This document shows, piece by piece, positions 28,733-38,798 of a stretch of 64,000 nucleotides of DNA (positions are counted from its first letter, which is position 1; each line of letters begins with the position of its first letter). A model generated the notes under the pieces. The model was not told where the DNA came from, did not search any database, and was given only the letters and a program-made list of their open reading frames with translations. The position numbers were made by a program, and so were the translations under genes. This DNA comes from Fischerella muscicola PCC 7414 (GTDB lineage Bacteria > Cyanobacteriota > Cyanobacteriia > Cyanobacteriales > Nostocaceae), in assembly GCF_000317205.1 (NCBI RefSeq), contig NZ_AJLK01000189.1:1-64000 (forward strand), read 5' to 3'.

Positions 28733-29503
28733 CTAACTTGCTTTGCGTTTAGAAAAGATGCCCTTGTCGTCGCGATCGAATAATTGCTTGATGCGCTCCC
28801 AGGCTGTTTTTAAAGCATTGGTTTTCTCTGGAGATTCGCTGAGGGACTGGTTATAGGTTTCCACAAAGGTTTGCTGTGCCTCTTCTGACAAATCCGCCTT
28901 GATCTCTGGCGAAATTTGGTCACTGCCCGTCAATTCGCCTTCTGGCTCATGGGGCAACTGCATATCTGTAATGGCAACTTCTTCACCTCCTGCACTTTGT
29001 AAGAGCAGGAAGATCTCGCCTGATTTTTCTTCGGGAACTTCTACGACCAGTAAAAATTCACCCGCCTGCACGCGCGTTTGATAAATGGCAGCCTTGTCTT
29101 GGGGCATTCCCAATGAGATGAGCGCAGAGCCTAACCCTGCACCCAGCGCCCCGTAGAGGGCACCACTAGTCGCTCCCAGTAAAGCCGCACCGAGTGGTCC
29201 TGCTGCTACGACTGCACCTAAAAAGGGAATAAACAGCACACCGACCCCAGTAAGTAGGCTTAAAACGGAGCCAAATAGGGAACCATACAGCGCACCGCTG
29301 GCCAGACCATCCAAGATTACGTCCTTTTTGGTCAAAAAACCAGTAATACGGGCTTCCGATTGGAAGTTGCGTCCAATAATGGAGATACGCTCTTTGGGCA
29401 CACCGCGATCAAGCAGGCGTTGGACAGCATCCTGTAACTTTTTTTCATCTTTGAAAGTGGCGGAAACGCACTTCTCTGGGGGTTTAGCAAAGGCTGAAGT
29501 CAT
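28733..29503 (-). CDS. General stress protein with glycine-zipper membrane segment
   Basis: 256 residues from the ATG at 29503 (AGGAGTG upstream). The amino part (KCVSATFKDEKKLQDAVQRL, GVPKERISIIGRN) resembles the general stress protein 17M/YflT domain. Two glycine-rich hydrophobic stretches follow (about 57-135, GALYGSLFGSVLSLLTGVGV and GALYGALGAGLGSALISLGM). The acidic C-terminal 60 residues are family-variable. Widespread in cyanobacterial and actinobacterial stress clusters. Function unknown, probably membrane-associated. Confidence 0.8.
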   Translation of the reverse strand: MTSAFAKPPEKCVSATFKDEKKLQDAVQRLLDRGVPKERISIIGRNFQSEARITGFLTKKDVILDGLASGALYGSLFGSVLSLLTGVGVLFIPFLGAVVAAGPLGAALLGATSGALYGALGAGLGSALISLGMPQDKAAIYQTRVQAGEFLLVVEVPEEKSGEIFLLLQSAGGEEVAITDMQLPHEPEGELTGSDQISPEIKADLSEEAQQTFVETYNQSLSESPEKTNALKTAWERIKQLFDRDDKGIFSKRKAS

Positions 29504-29596
29504 GATTATCACTCCTGGTGGTTTTGGACGTTAAGAGAATGAACCACAGAGTCACGGAGGGCACTGAGTTTTTTTGCTGCCTCTGTCGTGTTGGAG

Positions 29597-31492
29597 TTAT
29601 TGCTGGTCTACAAAGTCAGCGTCGATAACATCTTCACCGCTGCTGCTCGTGCTGCTAGTGGAACTGCCACCGTCTGCGGTGCCGCCACTGGCTTGGGAAT
29701 AGACCGCGCTGCCAATTTGCATGAGTGCCTGCTGAATGTCGTTGGTGAGGGATTTCATCCGATCGTAGTTTTCTTGCTCGATCGCGGTTCGCAAGTCTTG
29801 AATCATCCCTTCCAGGCGAGTTTTGTCTGCGGCGGGGACTTTATCGCCCAAGTCTTTGAGTTGCTTCTCGGCTTGATAAGCAACCGAATCAGCATTGTTT
29901 TTGGTGTCAATTTGTTCACGGCGGCGGCGATCGGCTTCGGCGTTGCGTTCGGCTTCTTTCACCATTTTCTCGACTTCTGATTTATCGAGCGTAGAGGCAC
30001 CTGTAATCGTGATCGACTGCTGCTTGCCAGTGGCTTTGTCTTTGGCAGAGACAGAGAGAATACCGTTCGCATCAATGTCAAAGGTGACTTCAATTTGCGG
30101 GATGCCACGCGGTGCAGGAGGAATACCGTCGAGTCGGAAGGTTCCCAGGCTCTTGTTGTCGGATGCCATTTCCCGTTCGCCTTGCAGAACATGGATTTCC
30201 ACATTGGTTTGTCCATCGGCAGCAGTTGAAAACACCTCCGACTTTTTGACTGGAATGGTGGTGTTGCGAGGGATAATTTTGGTCATCACGCCACCCAGGG
30301 TTTCTACCCCTAAAGACAATGGTGTGACATCCAATAGCAACACGTCTTTGACATCACCTGCCAATACCCCCGCTTGGATGGCCGCACCTACAGCAACAAC
30401 CTCGTCCGGGTTCACGCCCTGACAGGGTTCTTTTCCGGTCATTTGCCGCACTAATTGCTGCACTGCTGGAATGCGAGTCGAACCACCCACCAGCACAACT
30501 TCATCAATGTTGCTAGCAGTGAGTTTGGCATCGCGTAATGCTTGATCAACGGGTTTGCGGCAGCGATCGAGCAGGTCACTACACAATTGCTCAAACTGAC
30601 CTCTGGTCAAGGTCACATCCAGGTGCTTCGGTCCGTCCTGGGTAGCTGTGATGAATGGTAAATTAATCTGCGTTTGAGTCGCTCCCGACAGTTCAATCTT
30701 GGCTTTTTCTGCTGCCTCTGTCAGCCGTTGCAAAGCCTGCTTGTCTTTGCGTAAATCAACGCCCTCATTGCGCTGAAATTCAGTGGCAAGCCAATCCACG
30801 ATCTTTTTATCAAAGTCATCTCCACCCAAGTGGGTATCACCACTGGTGGATTTGACCTCGAACACGCCATCGCCCACTTCCAAAATGGAGACATCAAACG
30901 TACCGCCCCCCAGGTCAAACACCAGAATCGTTTCATTACTTTTCTTATCCAAACCATAGGCCAGTGCTGCTGCTGTTGGCTCGTTGATAATTCGCAGAAC
31001 TTCAATACCCGCAATCCGTCCAGCGTCTTTGGTGGCTTGTCGTTGCGAGTCGTTGAAGTACGCTGGAACAGTAATCACGGCTTGGGTGACAGGTTCACCC
31101 AAATACTTGCTAGCATCATTGACCAGTTTACGCAGCACTTCGGCAGAGATTTCTTCTGGTGCGAATTGCTTTTTCAAAATTGGGCAGTCAAGTTTGACAT
31201 TGCCATTACTGTCTCGCAATACCTTGTAAGAAACTTGTTTGGCTTCCTCGGTGACTTCATCATACTTGCGTCCAATAAATCGTTTCACCGAGTAAAAAGT
31301 ATTGTCGGGGTTCATCACTGCCTGCCGTCGGGCAATTTGTCCAACGAGCTTGTCGCCTGTTTTGGTGAATGCTACAACCGATGGCGTGGTTCGGCTGCCT
31401 TCGGCATTAGCAATGACAACGGGTTGTCCTGCTTCCATCACTGCCACGCAGGAGTTTGTTGTTCCTAAATCGATGCCAACGACTTTTGCCAT
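29597..31492 (-). CDS. dnaK: Chaperone DnaK (Hsp70)
   Basis: 631 residues, ATG with GGAGG nine bases upstream. ATPase domain 1-385 ([12 protein letters not shown] at 6, [30 protein letters not shown]), linker [13 protein letters not shown], substrate-binding domain and a lid ending [12 protein letters not shown]. It binds hydrophobic segments of unfolding proteins, with DnaJ and ClpB encoded downstream. No grpE is in the window. Cyanobacteria usually carry several dnaK genes; this is an accessory copy embedded in the stress run. Confidence 0.97.
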   Translation of the reverse strand: MAKVVGIDLGTTNSCVAVMEAGQPVVIANAEGSRTTPSVVAFTKTGDKLVGQIARRQAVMNPDNTFYSVKRFIGRKYDEVTEEAKQVSYKVLRDSNGNVKLDCPILKKQFAPEEISAEVLRKLVNDASKYLGEPVTQAVITVPAYFNDSQRQATKDAGRIAGIEVLRIINEPTAAALAYGLDKKSNETILVFDLGGGTFDVSILEVGDGVFEVKSTSGDTHLGGDDFDKKIVDWLATEFQRNEGVDLRKDKQALQRLTEAAEKAKIELSGATQTQINLPFITATQDGPKHLDVTLTRGQFEQLCSDLLDRCRKPVDQALRDAKLTASNIDEVVLVGGSTRIPAVQQLVRQMTGKEPCQGVNPDEVVAVGAAIQAGVLAGDVKDVLLLDVTPLSLGVETLGGVMTKIIPRNTTIPVKKSEVFSTAADGQTNVEIHVLQGEREMASDNKSLGTFRLDGIPPAPRGIPQIEVTFDIDANGILSVSAKDKATGKQQSITITGASTLDKSEVEKMVKEAERNAEADRRRREQIDTKNNADSVAYQAEKQLKDLGDKVPAADKTRLEGMIQDLRTAIEQENYDRMKSLTNDIQQALMQIGSAVYSQASGGTADGGSSTSSTSSSGEDVIDADFVDQQ

Positions 31493-31714
31493 CGTTTGTT
31501 TCCTCCACTATTCCAAATTGTCCTAAAACGGTTTATGGCGCGATCAACGGAGCCTGAAGAGCCTGATTTCAGCTTTTTGGGGTGCCTAAAGCTGCGATTA
31601 TGAGCCGAGGGTAGCTAAACTCTAGTGGACTATAATTTGTAGGTGCAGTTTTAGCTGCAATTTCTTTTCACCAAGCAAGCAGTAGATCCTGTAAATTGAT
31701 GCCTAGAGAATCAC

Positions 31715-31744
31715 TATATAAAAATAGTGTAGAACTTAATTCAA
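31715..31744 (-). promoter_or_regulatory. Candidate promoter for the dnaK run
   Basis: On the minus strand TTGAAT (31744-31739), an 18-base spacer and TATATA (31720-31715) form a plausible sigma-70-type promoter 220 bases before dnaK. It lies directly after the hsp20 terminator. No CIRCE or other known heat-shock element was seen in 31493-31750, and the CCTCAGA repeat is absent here. No gene is visible in the whole gap 31493-31840. Confidence 0.35.
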
Positions 31745-31750
31745 ATTAAA

Positions 31751-31796
31751 GGGGATCGGTCTTCCAGATGGGAAAAGTCCCTCTTTCCGATCCCCC
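31751..31796 (-). terminator. Terminator after hsp20
   Basis: Arms GGGGATCGG (31751-31759) and CCGATCCCC (31787-31796, one-base bulge) form a stem 45 bases after the hsp20 stop, followed on the minus strand by tttaatttgaatt. It separates hsp20 from the dnaK transcription unit. Confidence 0.6.
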
Positions 31797-31840
31797 TTGT
31801 GCAGTCAATAGATGAATCACTCAGGATTGACTGCTTTAGA

Positions 31841-32281
31841 TTAACCCAAGTTCACTTTCACAACCTTGTTTTTTTCTTCTTCAGCCTTCGGTAAGGTGAG
31901 TTTCAGAATGCCATCCTTGTACTCAGCCTGAACGTTGGTGTTCTGTACCCGCGCAGGCAATGGAATCACACGCTGAAACTTGCCGTAACGAAATTCCGTG
32001 CGAGTCATTCCTTTTTCTTCTGTTTTAGTTTCCGATTTCCGTTCACCCATAATCGAAACAGAGTCTGCCGATACTTGGACGTCCAGATCTTTCGCATCCA
32101 TACCTGGGACTTCTAGCTTGAGGTGAATCGCATCGGGGGTTTCCTCCATTTCGGCTGCGGGAACAAAGGTTATGCCATTTGCAGTTTCGCGGACGGTCGG
32201 CATTAGCTCGTCAAATAGGCGATTCATCTGCCGTTGCAGTGTATCAATTTCCCGAAACGGTTCCCAACGAACGAGTGCCAT
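31841..32281 (-). CDS. hspA: Small heat shock protein Hsp20
   Basis: 146 residues with CAGGAGG before the ATG. Alpha-crystallin domain about 40-135: AIHLKLEVPGMDAKDLDVQV, RTEFRYGKFQRVIPLPARVQ, AEYKDGILKLTLPK, and the carboxy-terminal VVKVNLG in place of the usual IxI. It keeps unfolding proteins in a refoldable state for DnaK/ClpB. It has its own terminator and a direct-repeat site 245 bases upstream. The closest relatives are probably the class of cyanobacterial HspA (16.6 kDa type). Confidence 0.95.
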   Translation of the reverse strand: MALVRWEPFREIDTLQRQMNRLFDELMPTVRETANGITFVPAAEMEETPDAIHLKLEVPGMDAKDLDVQVSADSVSIMGERKSETKTEEKGMTRTEFRYGKFQRVIPLPARVQNTNVQAEYKDGILKLTLPKAEEEKNKVVKVNLG

Positions 32282-32774
32282 AGGAATTTACCTCCTGTTA
32301 TGTCGATACTTGCGATGTTATTGTTTATGCGATCTAATGAACTGTCTCCAACAAGTTATCTGAGTTCGTGGTGCAGGCTTTAGCCTGTCATGACTGAAGT
32401 CACTACTACAAACTGTTACTATAAACTGCAAATGTTGAATCTGCCTTGGTGCTGAAACAGGAAACAGAGAACGGGGATTCTCTGGAGTTCTGCACTGAAG
32501 ATTCAAGATTAAAAGTAAGGAAAAAATCTGAGGACTTTCTGAGGACTGGCTAGATTTGCCTCGCCAATTATTATACTTGGAGAGGAAGTTAAGGGAGCAT
32601 CCCACGTTTGTCGCCCTCACCCTAAATCTCTCTGCCAAAGCGGGAGAGGGAATTCAATCCGGCTCACCTTATCCTCAAAAGAGAGAAGGGCTTGGGAAAG
32701 GAGGGAAAGTAAATCGTTGCTTGGTTTGATCGTAGGAAAATGGAGATAACGGGTAGTAGGATGGCGGCAGAACG
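32282..32774. other. Divergent control region hsp20 / response regulator
   Basis: A 493-base gap between two divergent genes. It contains the direct-repeat site at 32527-32544, a possible minus-strand -10 hexamer TAATCT (32511-32506) exactly 15 bases after it, and 'gggagaggg' type low-complexity sequence nearer the regulator gene. Small open frames in it have no family resemblance. Confidence 0.5.
32527..32544 (-). promoter_or_regulatory. Direct-repeat operator CCTCAGA-N4-CCTCAGA (hsp20 / regulator)
   Basis: Two perfect TCTGAGG words (plus strand) at 32527-32533 and 32538-32544, 11 bases apart, so the halves fall on one face of the helix. A 22-base block around it (32524-32545) is identical to 55432-55453 upstream of groES. 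On the minus strand it points toward hsp20. The 11-bp direct repeat is the geometry of OmpR/PhoB-type activators. Confidence 0.7.
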
Positions 32775-34625
32775 ATGAAACTGTTGATTATAGATGACGA
32801 TCACGAAACAACTTCTGGTCTGAGGGCTGTACTTACCACTCAGCAATTGACGCTAGACATTGCGCCGGATGCTCAGACGGCACTAGCACTGCTCCAAACG
32901 GTTCCCTACGATTTAATTGTACTGGATGTGATGTTGCCTGATGCAGACGGTATTTCCCTGTGTCGCAGGATTCGGCAACAGCAGCAAACTATCCCGATTT
33001 TGCTATTGACAGCGAAGGATGCGGTGGGCGATCGCGTGGCTGGGTTAGAAGCGGGGGCGGATGACTATCTCACCAAGCCTTACGACTCCGCAGAATTGCT
33101 GGCGCGAATTCGGGCCTTGCTGCGGCGGGGACAGATCCCTATTACTGAAACCCTGACCTGGGGAGCGTTGCAGGTTGATCCCCAAGGTTGCAAAGTCACC
33201 TATCAGGGCAATCCGATTAAGCTAACCCCCAAAGAGTACCGGTTACTAGAACTCTTTTTGCGCTATCCCCACCGGATTTTTGATCGCAAAGCATTGCTCG
33301 ATCACGCCTGGTCGACTGATGAATGCCCAGGGGAAGAAGCCGTCACTACCCAAATTCGGGGACTACGCCGCAAGCTGGAAGCCGCCGGGCTGCCTAACGA
33401 CCCGATCGAAACGCTATATGGACTGGGCTATCGCTTACGAGCCTGGCAACCGGATACGCACTCTCAGGAACCCCTTGACGCTGGACAGCAGGAGGCGATC
33501 GCCGCCATTGGGCAGATGTGGCAGGAGTTTCAAGGACGACTCCAGGAGCAGTTAAGCCTGCTGGAAGAAGCAAGCAGCAACTTAGCCAACCAAACGCTGA
33601 CCCCAGCACAACAGCAGCAGGCCCAGTCCATTGCTCATCGGTTGATCGGTTCCCTCAGTGCTTACGGGCAACCAGAGGCAGCGATACTGGCACGACATAT
33701 TGAGCAAGGATTTGCTGCGCCTCAATCTGCGATCGCCCTTCAATTAACCACCCTGCTACAGCAACTGCGGCAAGCTACTACTCAATCTCCCTTTGCCAAT
33801 GCTCCTGCAAGCTCAACAGCATCCCAACCGCCGCTGACCCACCGAATTTTGGCGATCGCCCCTGACCCCACCCTGTTGCAATCCCTCCAAACCGAAGCAC
33901 CCAGTTGGGGATATTACCTGGACACTGCTACCGACCTCACCAGCGCCCGTCAGCAGCTTTTGACCCAAACGCCCGATGCCATTATTCTCGATCTGGACTT
34001 CCCAGATACCCAGAACACGGGACTCACTTTCCTGACACAAATTAAACGCCTGGGATCTACACCCGTCCTGATTTTGACCCAGCAAGATGGGTTGAGCAAT
34101 TCTCCTTCAAAGACGCTACGCGATCGCATTACTGTTGCCCGTCTGGGAGCCGATGCCTACTTGCAAAAATTTGCATCTCCCAGCGATATATGGCGAGTTG
34201 TCAATCGCCTGCTGCACCGCTTTGATCCCATCACCGCCAAGCTGCTGATTGTAGATGACGATCCCGACCTGCTGACACGATTGCAGACACAACTGCAATC
34301 CTGGGGGTTTCAAGTCACCGGGCTGAGCGATCCCAGCCAGTTCTGGTCGGTGCTGCAAACAACCCGCCCCGATCTGCTGCTGCTAGATGTGTCTATGCCC
34401 GAATATAGCGGCATTGACCTGTGCCGAGTGGTTCGCTGCGATGCCCATTGGTACGCCCTGCCCATCCTGTTTCTGTCTGCCCATGCCGATGCCGATACGT
34501 TGCATGAAGCCCTGTCAGTCGGAGCCGATGATTACGTCCTCAAGCCGATCACCGAAGCTGATTTAATTCAACGAATTTTAAAACGCCTGGGACGTATAAG
34601 TGCTCTGGAGGAGGTACCCGCCTAA
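32775..34625 (+). CDS. Hybrid response regulator: receiver, wHTH, Hpt and two more receivers
   Basis: 616 residues. Order: REC1 (1-118; acid pocket Asp7-Asp9, phosphate acceptor Asp51), OmpR/PhoB winged helix (about 127-222, LTPKEYRLLELFLRYPHRIF and TLYGLGYRLRA), Hpt-like domain with AHRLIGSLSAYG, REC2 (about 355-470; IAPD instead of DDD but acceptor DLD and Lys kept) and complete REC3 (about 490-605, LLIVDDDPD, LLLDVSMPE, LKP). It is a DNA-binding transcription regulator able to receive phosphate from several sources. Its own promoter region holds a direct-repeat site, which makes it the best candidate to bind the island's repeats. It precedes the kinase gene by 260 bases. Confidence 0.92.
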   Translation: MKLLIIDDDHETTSGLRAVLTTQQLTLDIAPDAQTALALLQTVPYDLIVLDVMLPDADGISLCRRIRQQQQTIPILLLTAKDAVGDRVAGLEAGADDYLTKPYDSAELLARIRALLRRGQIPITETLTWGALQVDPQGCKVTYQGNPIKLTPKEYRLLELFLRYPHRIFDRKALLDHAWSTDECPGEEAVTTQIRGLRRKLEAAGLPNDPIETLYGLGYRLRAWQPDTHSQEPLDAGQQEAIAAIGQMWQEFQGRLQEQLSLLEEASSNLANQTLTPAQQQQAQSIAHRLIGSLSAYGQPEAAILARHIEQGFAAPQSAIALQLTTLLQQLRQATTQSPFANAPASSTASQPPLTHRILAIAPDPTLLQSLQTEAPSWGYYLDTATDLTSARQQLLTQTPDAIILDLDFPDTQNTGLTFLTQIKRLGSTPVLILTQQDGLSNSPSKTLRDRITVARLGADAYLQKFASPSDIWRVVNRLLHRFDPITAKLLIVDDDPDLLTRLQTQLQSWGFQVTGLSDPSQFWSVLQTTRPDLLLLDVSMPEYSGIDLCRVVRCDAHWYALPILFLSAHADADTLHEALSVGADDYVLKPITEADLIQRILKRLGRISALEEVPA

Positions 34626-34885
34626 AGGTGGGCTGAAGCAAAGAGAATCAATGTGAGTCAGTTATCTACCCGTCTGCATCGAATTCTGCTGCTCGCTTTC
34701 CAGACGCATCTGCTCTTTATGAGGGGCGATCGCCTCTTGATACGCCTGAACTGCTGAAGTTCCTGTTTTTCCAGAATCTAACTCACTGAAGGCATCCAGG
34801 CGACTATACAAGATTATCACATCTCCAGGATGAATCACCGTGCTAAAGTGTAAAAGAAAAATCAACCCATTGCAGGAGTAGCGTC

Positions 34886-37087
34886 TTGTCTGAGGATCGG
34901 TTTCATCTTCAGAAACGATTGGTGAATGCAGGATTGCTCGTGGCGATTTTGCTTTTGGGTAGTACTGGTGTTGTAGCCTTACTCAATACCCGCGAGTGGC
35001 AAACCACCCAAGAACGAGTGCAACACACTTACGATATATTGCTGACCCTGGAGCGGGCAAAAACTAACCTGAATGGCACGGCGAAAGCGCGGCGAGGCTA
35101 TTGGCTGGGTCAGGACGTCGAGCCTGACTCTAAGCTCTTTTTGCAAGACTATCAAACCAGTGTGCAACAGACACAGCAAGCACTGGCGCAACTCCAGCAG
35201 TTGACAGCAGACAATCCCACCCAGCAAACTCGCCTGCAAAAAATCAACATCCTCTGGCAGCAGTATCAGGCGCTCCATCAGTCTCAGGTTGAGCCATCTC
35301 CAACGGAGAATCAATCTGAAGCGCAGCCCTCCTCTGTGATTCAAACACCTGATCGCTCTCTGAGCAGTGCGGAGCACTATCGCCTCCAGCAACAAATCTT
35401 TGCCCTGCTCAACCAGATGGCTGCCACCGAGCAACAATTGTTACAACAGCGCACCGCCGCCACTGCCCGCCTGACGGGCATAACAAACCATATTCTGGCG
35501 ATCGCCTATAGCTTGAGTCTGGTGTCCCTGGCGACTATCTATGCCCTACTGCGACGAGAAGCCGGAAAGCGACAGCAGGCTGAAACCAATCTCCGTCGCA
35601 GCGAACACAAGTTTCAGTCTGTGTTTGATGAACTCTACGAATTTGCCGGACTGTTAACTCCCCCAGGCCTATTGATCGAAGTTAATCAAGCACCCCTCGC
35701 CTTTGCTCAAGTGACACGGGAAGACGTGCTGGGCAAACCTTTCTGGGAATTCCCCCTCTGGCAGCAAAGTTCGGAATTAACTGAAATTGCCAAAACAGCG
35801 GTCAGTCAGGCAGCGGCGGGGCACTTCTTCCACACCGAAGTCACCTTCAATAGCCCGACTGGGCAGCCCCATACCTTTGATGTCTCCGTAAAACCTGTCC
35901 ATTCGGCTCAATCAAAGCAGGTGATGTGGTTAATTGCTGAAGGACGAGATATTACAACTCAGGTACAATTACGGGATGCGCTACGCCAGGAACGCAATCG
36001 ATCGCTTCAGCTCATCAACGGCAGTGTAGACGGCATTGCTGCTGTTGATGAGCAGGGAACCTGTACCGTGTGGAATCCGGCGATGGAAGCCCTGACGGGC
36101 ATTCCCCGCGATCGCGCCATTGGGCAGTGTGGGATGGATCTCTTCCGTTCCCTTGTTCCAGACTCTACCCTCCAGCACCTGCATCTGGGTATGGCGGATA
36201 CCGTCACGGCGTTCGATTTTTCCCACTCCCATCCCCAAACTGGGCAATTGCGAATGATTGAAGCCCGTTACTCGCCCCTGCACAACGGTAGCACAACGGT
36301 AACCGGGGGATTAATTGTGCTGCGAGATGTCACCCGGCAGCGCGAACTGGAGCGGCTCAAGCGAGAATTTATCTCCATCATCAGCCACGAAATTCGCACT
36401 CCCCTGTCTTCGATTCGCGGGGCTTTGGGATTGGTTGCCGAAGGCATTTTAGATGACGATCCCCAAACTGCTAGGGAGATGGTAAGCATTGCCAATAACA
36501 ACATTGAGCGGTTGGTGAGGCTGGTCAATGACATTCTGGCACTCAACCGTCTGGAATCGGGACAGGTAGGCCTGAAATTTCAGTGGTGTCCGGTGACATC
36601 CCTAGTGCAGCAAGCCTTTTCCAGCGTTGAAGCTCTCGCTACTACCCACCAGATTCGCCTGGAGGCAACTGTACCTGATGATCTCCGGGTCTGGGCTGAT
36701 CCCGATTGGCTGGTGCAGGTTCTGGTCAACCTGGTCAACAATGCGATCAAGTTCTCTCCTCCCCAAACAGCGATCGCTGTCACCGCAGAGGCGATCGCCT
36801 CCGAGTCCATCATCCAGTTTTCGGTCGCCGATCAGGGACGTGGCATCCCGGCAGATAAGTTACAAACCATCTTTGGTCGTTTTCAGCAGGTCGATGCTTC
36901 CGACTCTCGCCAAAAGGGAGGAACCGGACTGGGACTAGCCATCTGTCGCCAGATTGTGCAACAACATGGCGGGCGCATCTGGGTAGAAAGCGAACTGAAC
37001 AAAGGCAGTACCTTTTATTTCACATTGCCCCATCCAGAGCAGCGACAAGAAGCGGAAAGAAACCAGGCAACACAGAAGCTTCTTTAA
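34886..37087 (+). CDS. Membrane sensor histidine kinase with CHASE3 and two PAS domains
   Basis: 733 residues, TTG start with AGGAG eight bases before it. Transmembrane helix about 13-30, CHASE3-like outer domain (helical, 35-200, ERAKTNLNGTAKARRGYWLG), second helix about 203-225, two PAS domains (about 240-360 and 372-480), HisKA with the phospho-acceptor His in ISHEIRTPLSSIR (about 497), and HATPase with NLVNNAIKFS, GRGIPADKL and GGTGLGLAI. It senses an unknown extracytoplasmic cue, presumably phosphorylating the upstream hybrid regulator and possibly the two receivers that follow. Confidence 0.93.
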   Translation: MSEDRFHLQKRLVNAGLLVAILLLGSTGVVALLNTREWQTTQERVQHTYDILLTLERAKTNLNGTAKARRGYWLGQDVEPDSKLFLQDYQTSVQQTQQALAQLQQLTADNPTQQTRLQKINILWQQYQALHQSQVEPSPTENQSEAQPSSVIQTPDRSLSSAEHYRLQQQIFALLNQMAATEQQLLQQRTAATARLTGITNHILAIAYSLSLVSLATIYALLRREAGKRQQAETNLRRSEHKFQSVFDELYEFAGLLTPPGLLIEVNQAPLAFAQVTREDVLGKPFWEFPLWQQSSELTEIAKTAVSQAAAGHFFHTEVTFNSPTGQPHTFDVSVKPVHSAQSKQVMWLIAEGRDITTQVQLRDALRQERNRSLQLINGSVDGIAAVDEQGTCTVWNPAMEALTGIPRDRAIGQCGMDLFRSLVPDSTLQHLHLGMADTVTAFDFSHSHPQTGQLRMIEARYSPLHNGSTTVTGGLIVLRDVTRQRELERLKREFISIISHEIRTPLSSIRGALGLVAEGILDDDPQTAREMVSIANNNIERLVRLVNDILALNRLESGQVGLKFQWCPVTSLVQQAFSSVEALATTHQIRLEATVPDDLRVWADPDWLVQVLVNLVNNAIKFSPPQTAIAVTAEAIASESIIQFSVADQGRGIPADKLQTIFGRFQQVDASDSRQKGGTGLGLAICRQIVQQHGGRIWVESELNKGSTFYFTLPHPEQRQEAERNQATQKLL

Positions 37088-37464
37088 GGTAGAACAAGCA
37101 GTGACCGAAGGGATCTGAATCTCGATGTGGAATGGGATCGGTTTAGGATCTGGGCGTGAAATACGGCCTATTTTGTCATGAATACCGTATTTTCAAAAGA
37201 TTTCACTGCCTGTCAAGATAAAAACTTGGAGTGATGCCCGTCTTGTGACTTATGTTGTGATCGCTCAGGAGTAGGACGGGATTGTCGTTATTCATTGCAA
37301 TTGCTTTAGATTGAACGTCTGGGTGGAGCACTTCAGCCCAGGAATCAACCGCACATTGTCGGCAATAATCGTACAACCCCATTGGGGGCGATCGCTCCAG
37401 TTTCAACCCTCTGGTGTGTGTGGGCAACACTCTCCCTATGCTCAAAGCAATATGTTTGACTCTT
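37088..37464. other. Gap before the first receiver gene
   Basis: About 375 bases without a supported gene. Frames in it are short and lack family resemblance. No repeat or operator was recognised. Confidence 0.4.
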
Positions 37465-37863
37465 ATGCTTAATTCTAATCCCAATCGCTGCATCTTGCTG
37501 ATTGATGATGAACCCGATCTCTGTCGCATTGTCAAAGTCACCCTAGAACGCCTCAAAGGCTGGAAGATTCTAACCGCTCAGACCGGACAGGACGGCGTCA
37601 CTATTGCCCAAACCCAACCACTAGATCTTATCTTACTCGACCTGAGCCTACCCGATGGCAATGGATGGGAATGGTTGCGAACCCTGAAAACCAATTCAGT
37701 GACGCGATCGATTCCCGTGATTCTCTTCACAGCCAGTGACCCCACCGACCCCAACTCCACAGACAACTTGGGAGGCAATAGTGCTGACATTGCAGGAGTC
37801 ATCCTCAAACCCTTTAACGTCCTGCAACTCGCCGATCAAATCATCACCCAACTCCACTGGTAA
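37465..37863 (+). CDS. Single-domain response regulator
   Basis: 132 residues from the ATG at 37465 (upstream ATGs at 37438 and 37414 are possible and no good ribosome site decides). A lone receiver: acid pair Asp14-Asp15, phosphate acceptor Asp59 (LILLDLSLPDG), Thr in LFTASD and Lys in VILKP. No output domain, so it acts by binding a partner or relaying phosphate. It follows the sensor kinase on the same strand. Confidence 0.88.
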   Translation: MLNSNPNRCILLIDDEPDLCRIVKVTLERLKGWKILTAQTGQDGVTIAQTQPLDLILLDLSLPDGNGWEWLRTLKTNSVTRSIPVILFTASDPTDPNSTDNLGGNSADIAGVILKPFNVLQLADQIITQLHW

Positions 37864-38284
37864 AAGGGCTTGTCGTAACGACTTCAGTCGTTGCAAACCA
37901 TCCCCATTTCCCCAACATCAAAATGCAGACTCCCCTTACACAATCAAGGCAACCTAAAACCTGAACTCCCTCAGCGTTTCCTTAGAATTCTGGTTTTTAA
38001 TGGGCAATAAAACCTGCACTGATTACTGTCTATCTTCCAGGGTGCTTAGCCCCTCTCCCTGAACCTTAGCCTGTTTGGGGAAAGGCTGCTCATAAAATGC
38101 TTCATCCCCCTTCAAGGCGGGCTGAATCATCTAAGACGTACTAAAAAAGAAAGCCAAAATTGATACACTTAAACGCTTAAGTCAGTATTACAATCTATCA
38201 GTCTAAACCTGAAGGAAGTTGAAGGTTTCCCAGTGCAGGAGTATACCAGTGTTCTCAAATCTCGGATCGATACAACAACAGCCA
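37864..38284. other. Gap with weak operator before the second receiver gene
   Basis: About 420 bases between two receiver genes, with pieces of low-complexity sequence and a degenerate direct repeat at 37969-37986. No gene was found here. Confidence 0.5.
37969..37986 (+). promoter_or_regulatory. Degenerate direct-repeat site (CCTCAGC-N4-CCTTAGA)
   Basis: CCTCAGC at 37969-37975 and CCTTAGA at 37980-37986, 11 bases apart and in the orientation of the downstream receiver gene. Two mismatches from the perfect repeats elsewhere in the island. A TTTAAT lies ten bases further on. The start codon is 298 bases away. Confidence 0.4.
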
Positions 38285-38692
38285 ATGATTGACTCATCGG
38301 CAAAAAATATTCTAACCAAGCGACGCGTTTTGTTTGTAGATGATGAATTTGATGTACGGCGCGTCGTGCAAACCTGTCTGGAAAAAATTGCCCACTGGAC
38401 GGTGATTGTAGCAGAGTCTGGAGAAGAGGGCTTACAAAAAGCCAGAACAGAACATCCCGATGCGATCATTTTAGATGTGATGATGCCAGAAATGGACGGC
38501 TACCAGTTTCTCAAGCTGCTGCTGGCTCAGCCAGAAACGCGATCGATTCCTGTGGTTTTATTAACGGCTAAGGCCGATTCTTTGGACGTTAAGCAGTATG
38601 AAGCGATGGAAATCAAAGGTTTGATTGGTAAACCCTTTAACCCATTGACTCTGCACCGAGAAATTGCGGCTTACTTGAATTGGGTTCTCTAA
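38285..38692 (+). CDS. Single-domain response regulator
   Basis: 135 residues from the ATG at 38285 (the frame continues upstream to a TTG at 38219). Receiver with Asp19-Asp20, acceptor Asp64 (IILDVMMPEMDG), LLTAK and LIGKP. It is about 45% alike by eye to the first single receiver. Convergent with the lysyltransferase gene. Confidence 0.88.
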   Translation: MIDSSAKNILTKRRVLFVDDEFDVRRVVQTCLEKIAHWTVIVAESGEEGLQKARTEHPDAIILDVMMPEMDGYQFLKLLLAQPETRSIPVVLLTAKADSLDVKQYEAMEIKGLIGKPFNPLTLHREIAAYLNWVL

Positions 38693-38798
38693 TGCCGAGA
38701 GAAATTAGGGATGGTGGCGTGTGGAGTGGATCAAAGGTCGCTCAGTAGATAGCTCAGAAAACAGGACGCTCTCACGTTCATCCCCAACTAAGTTTTCA

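Noticed and set aside
31520-31560. A 9-bp-spaced repeat (TCAGGCTC words on the minus strand) before dnaK, as another copy of the island operator
   Set aside because: The word and spacing differ from CCTCAGA with 11-bp spacing; likely chance.
34662-34865. A 67-codon minus-strand frame between the hybrid regulator and the sensor kinase
   Set aside because: It begins in the kinase leader, has no family resemblance, and runs against the direction of its tight plus-strand neighbours.
38731-38755. gctcagtagatagctcaga as an operator
   Set aside because: Half-sites are 12 bases apart, not 11, and it lies between two convergent genes with nothing to regulate.
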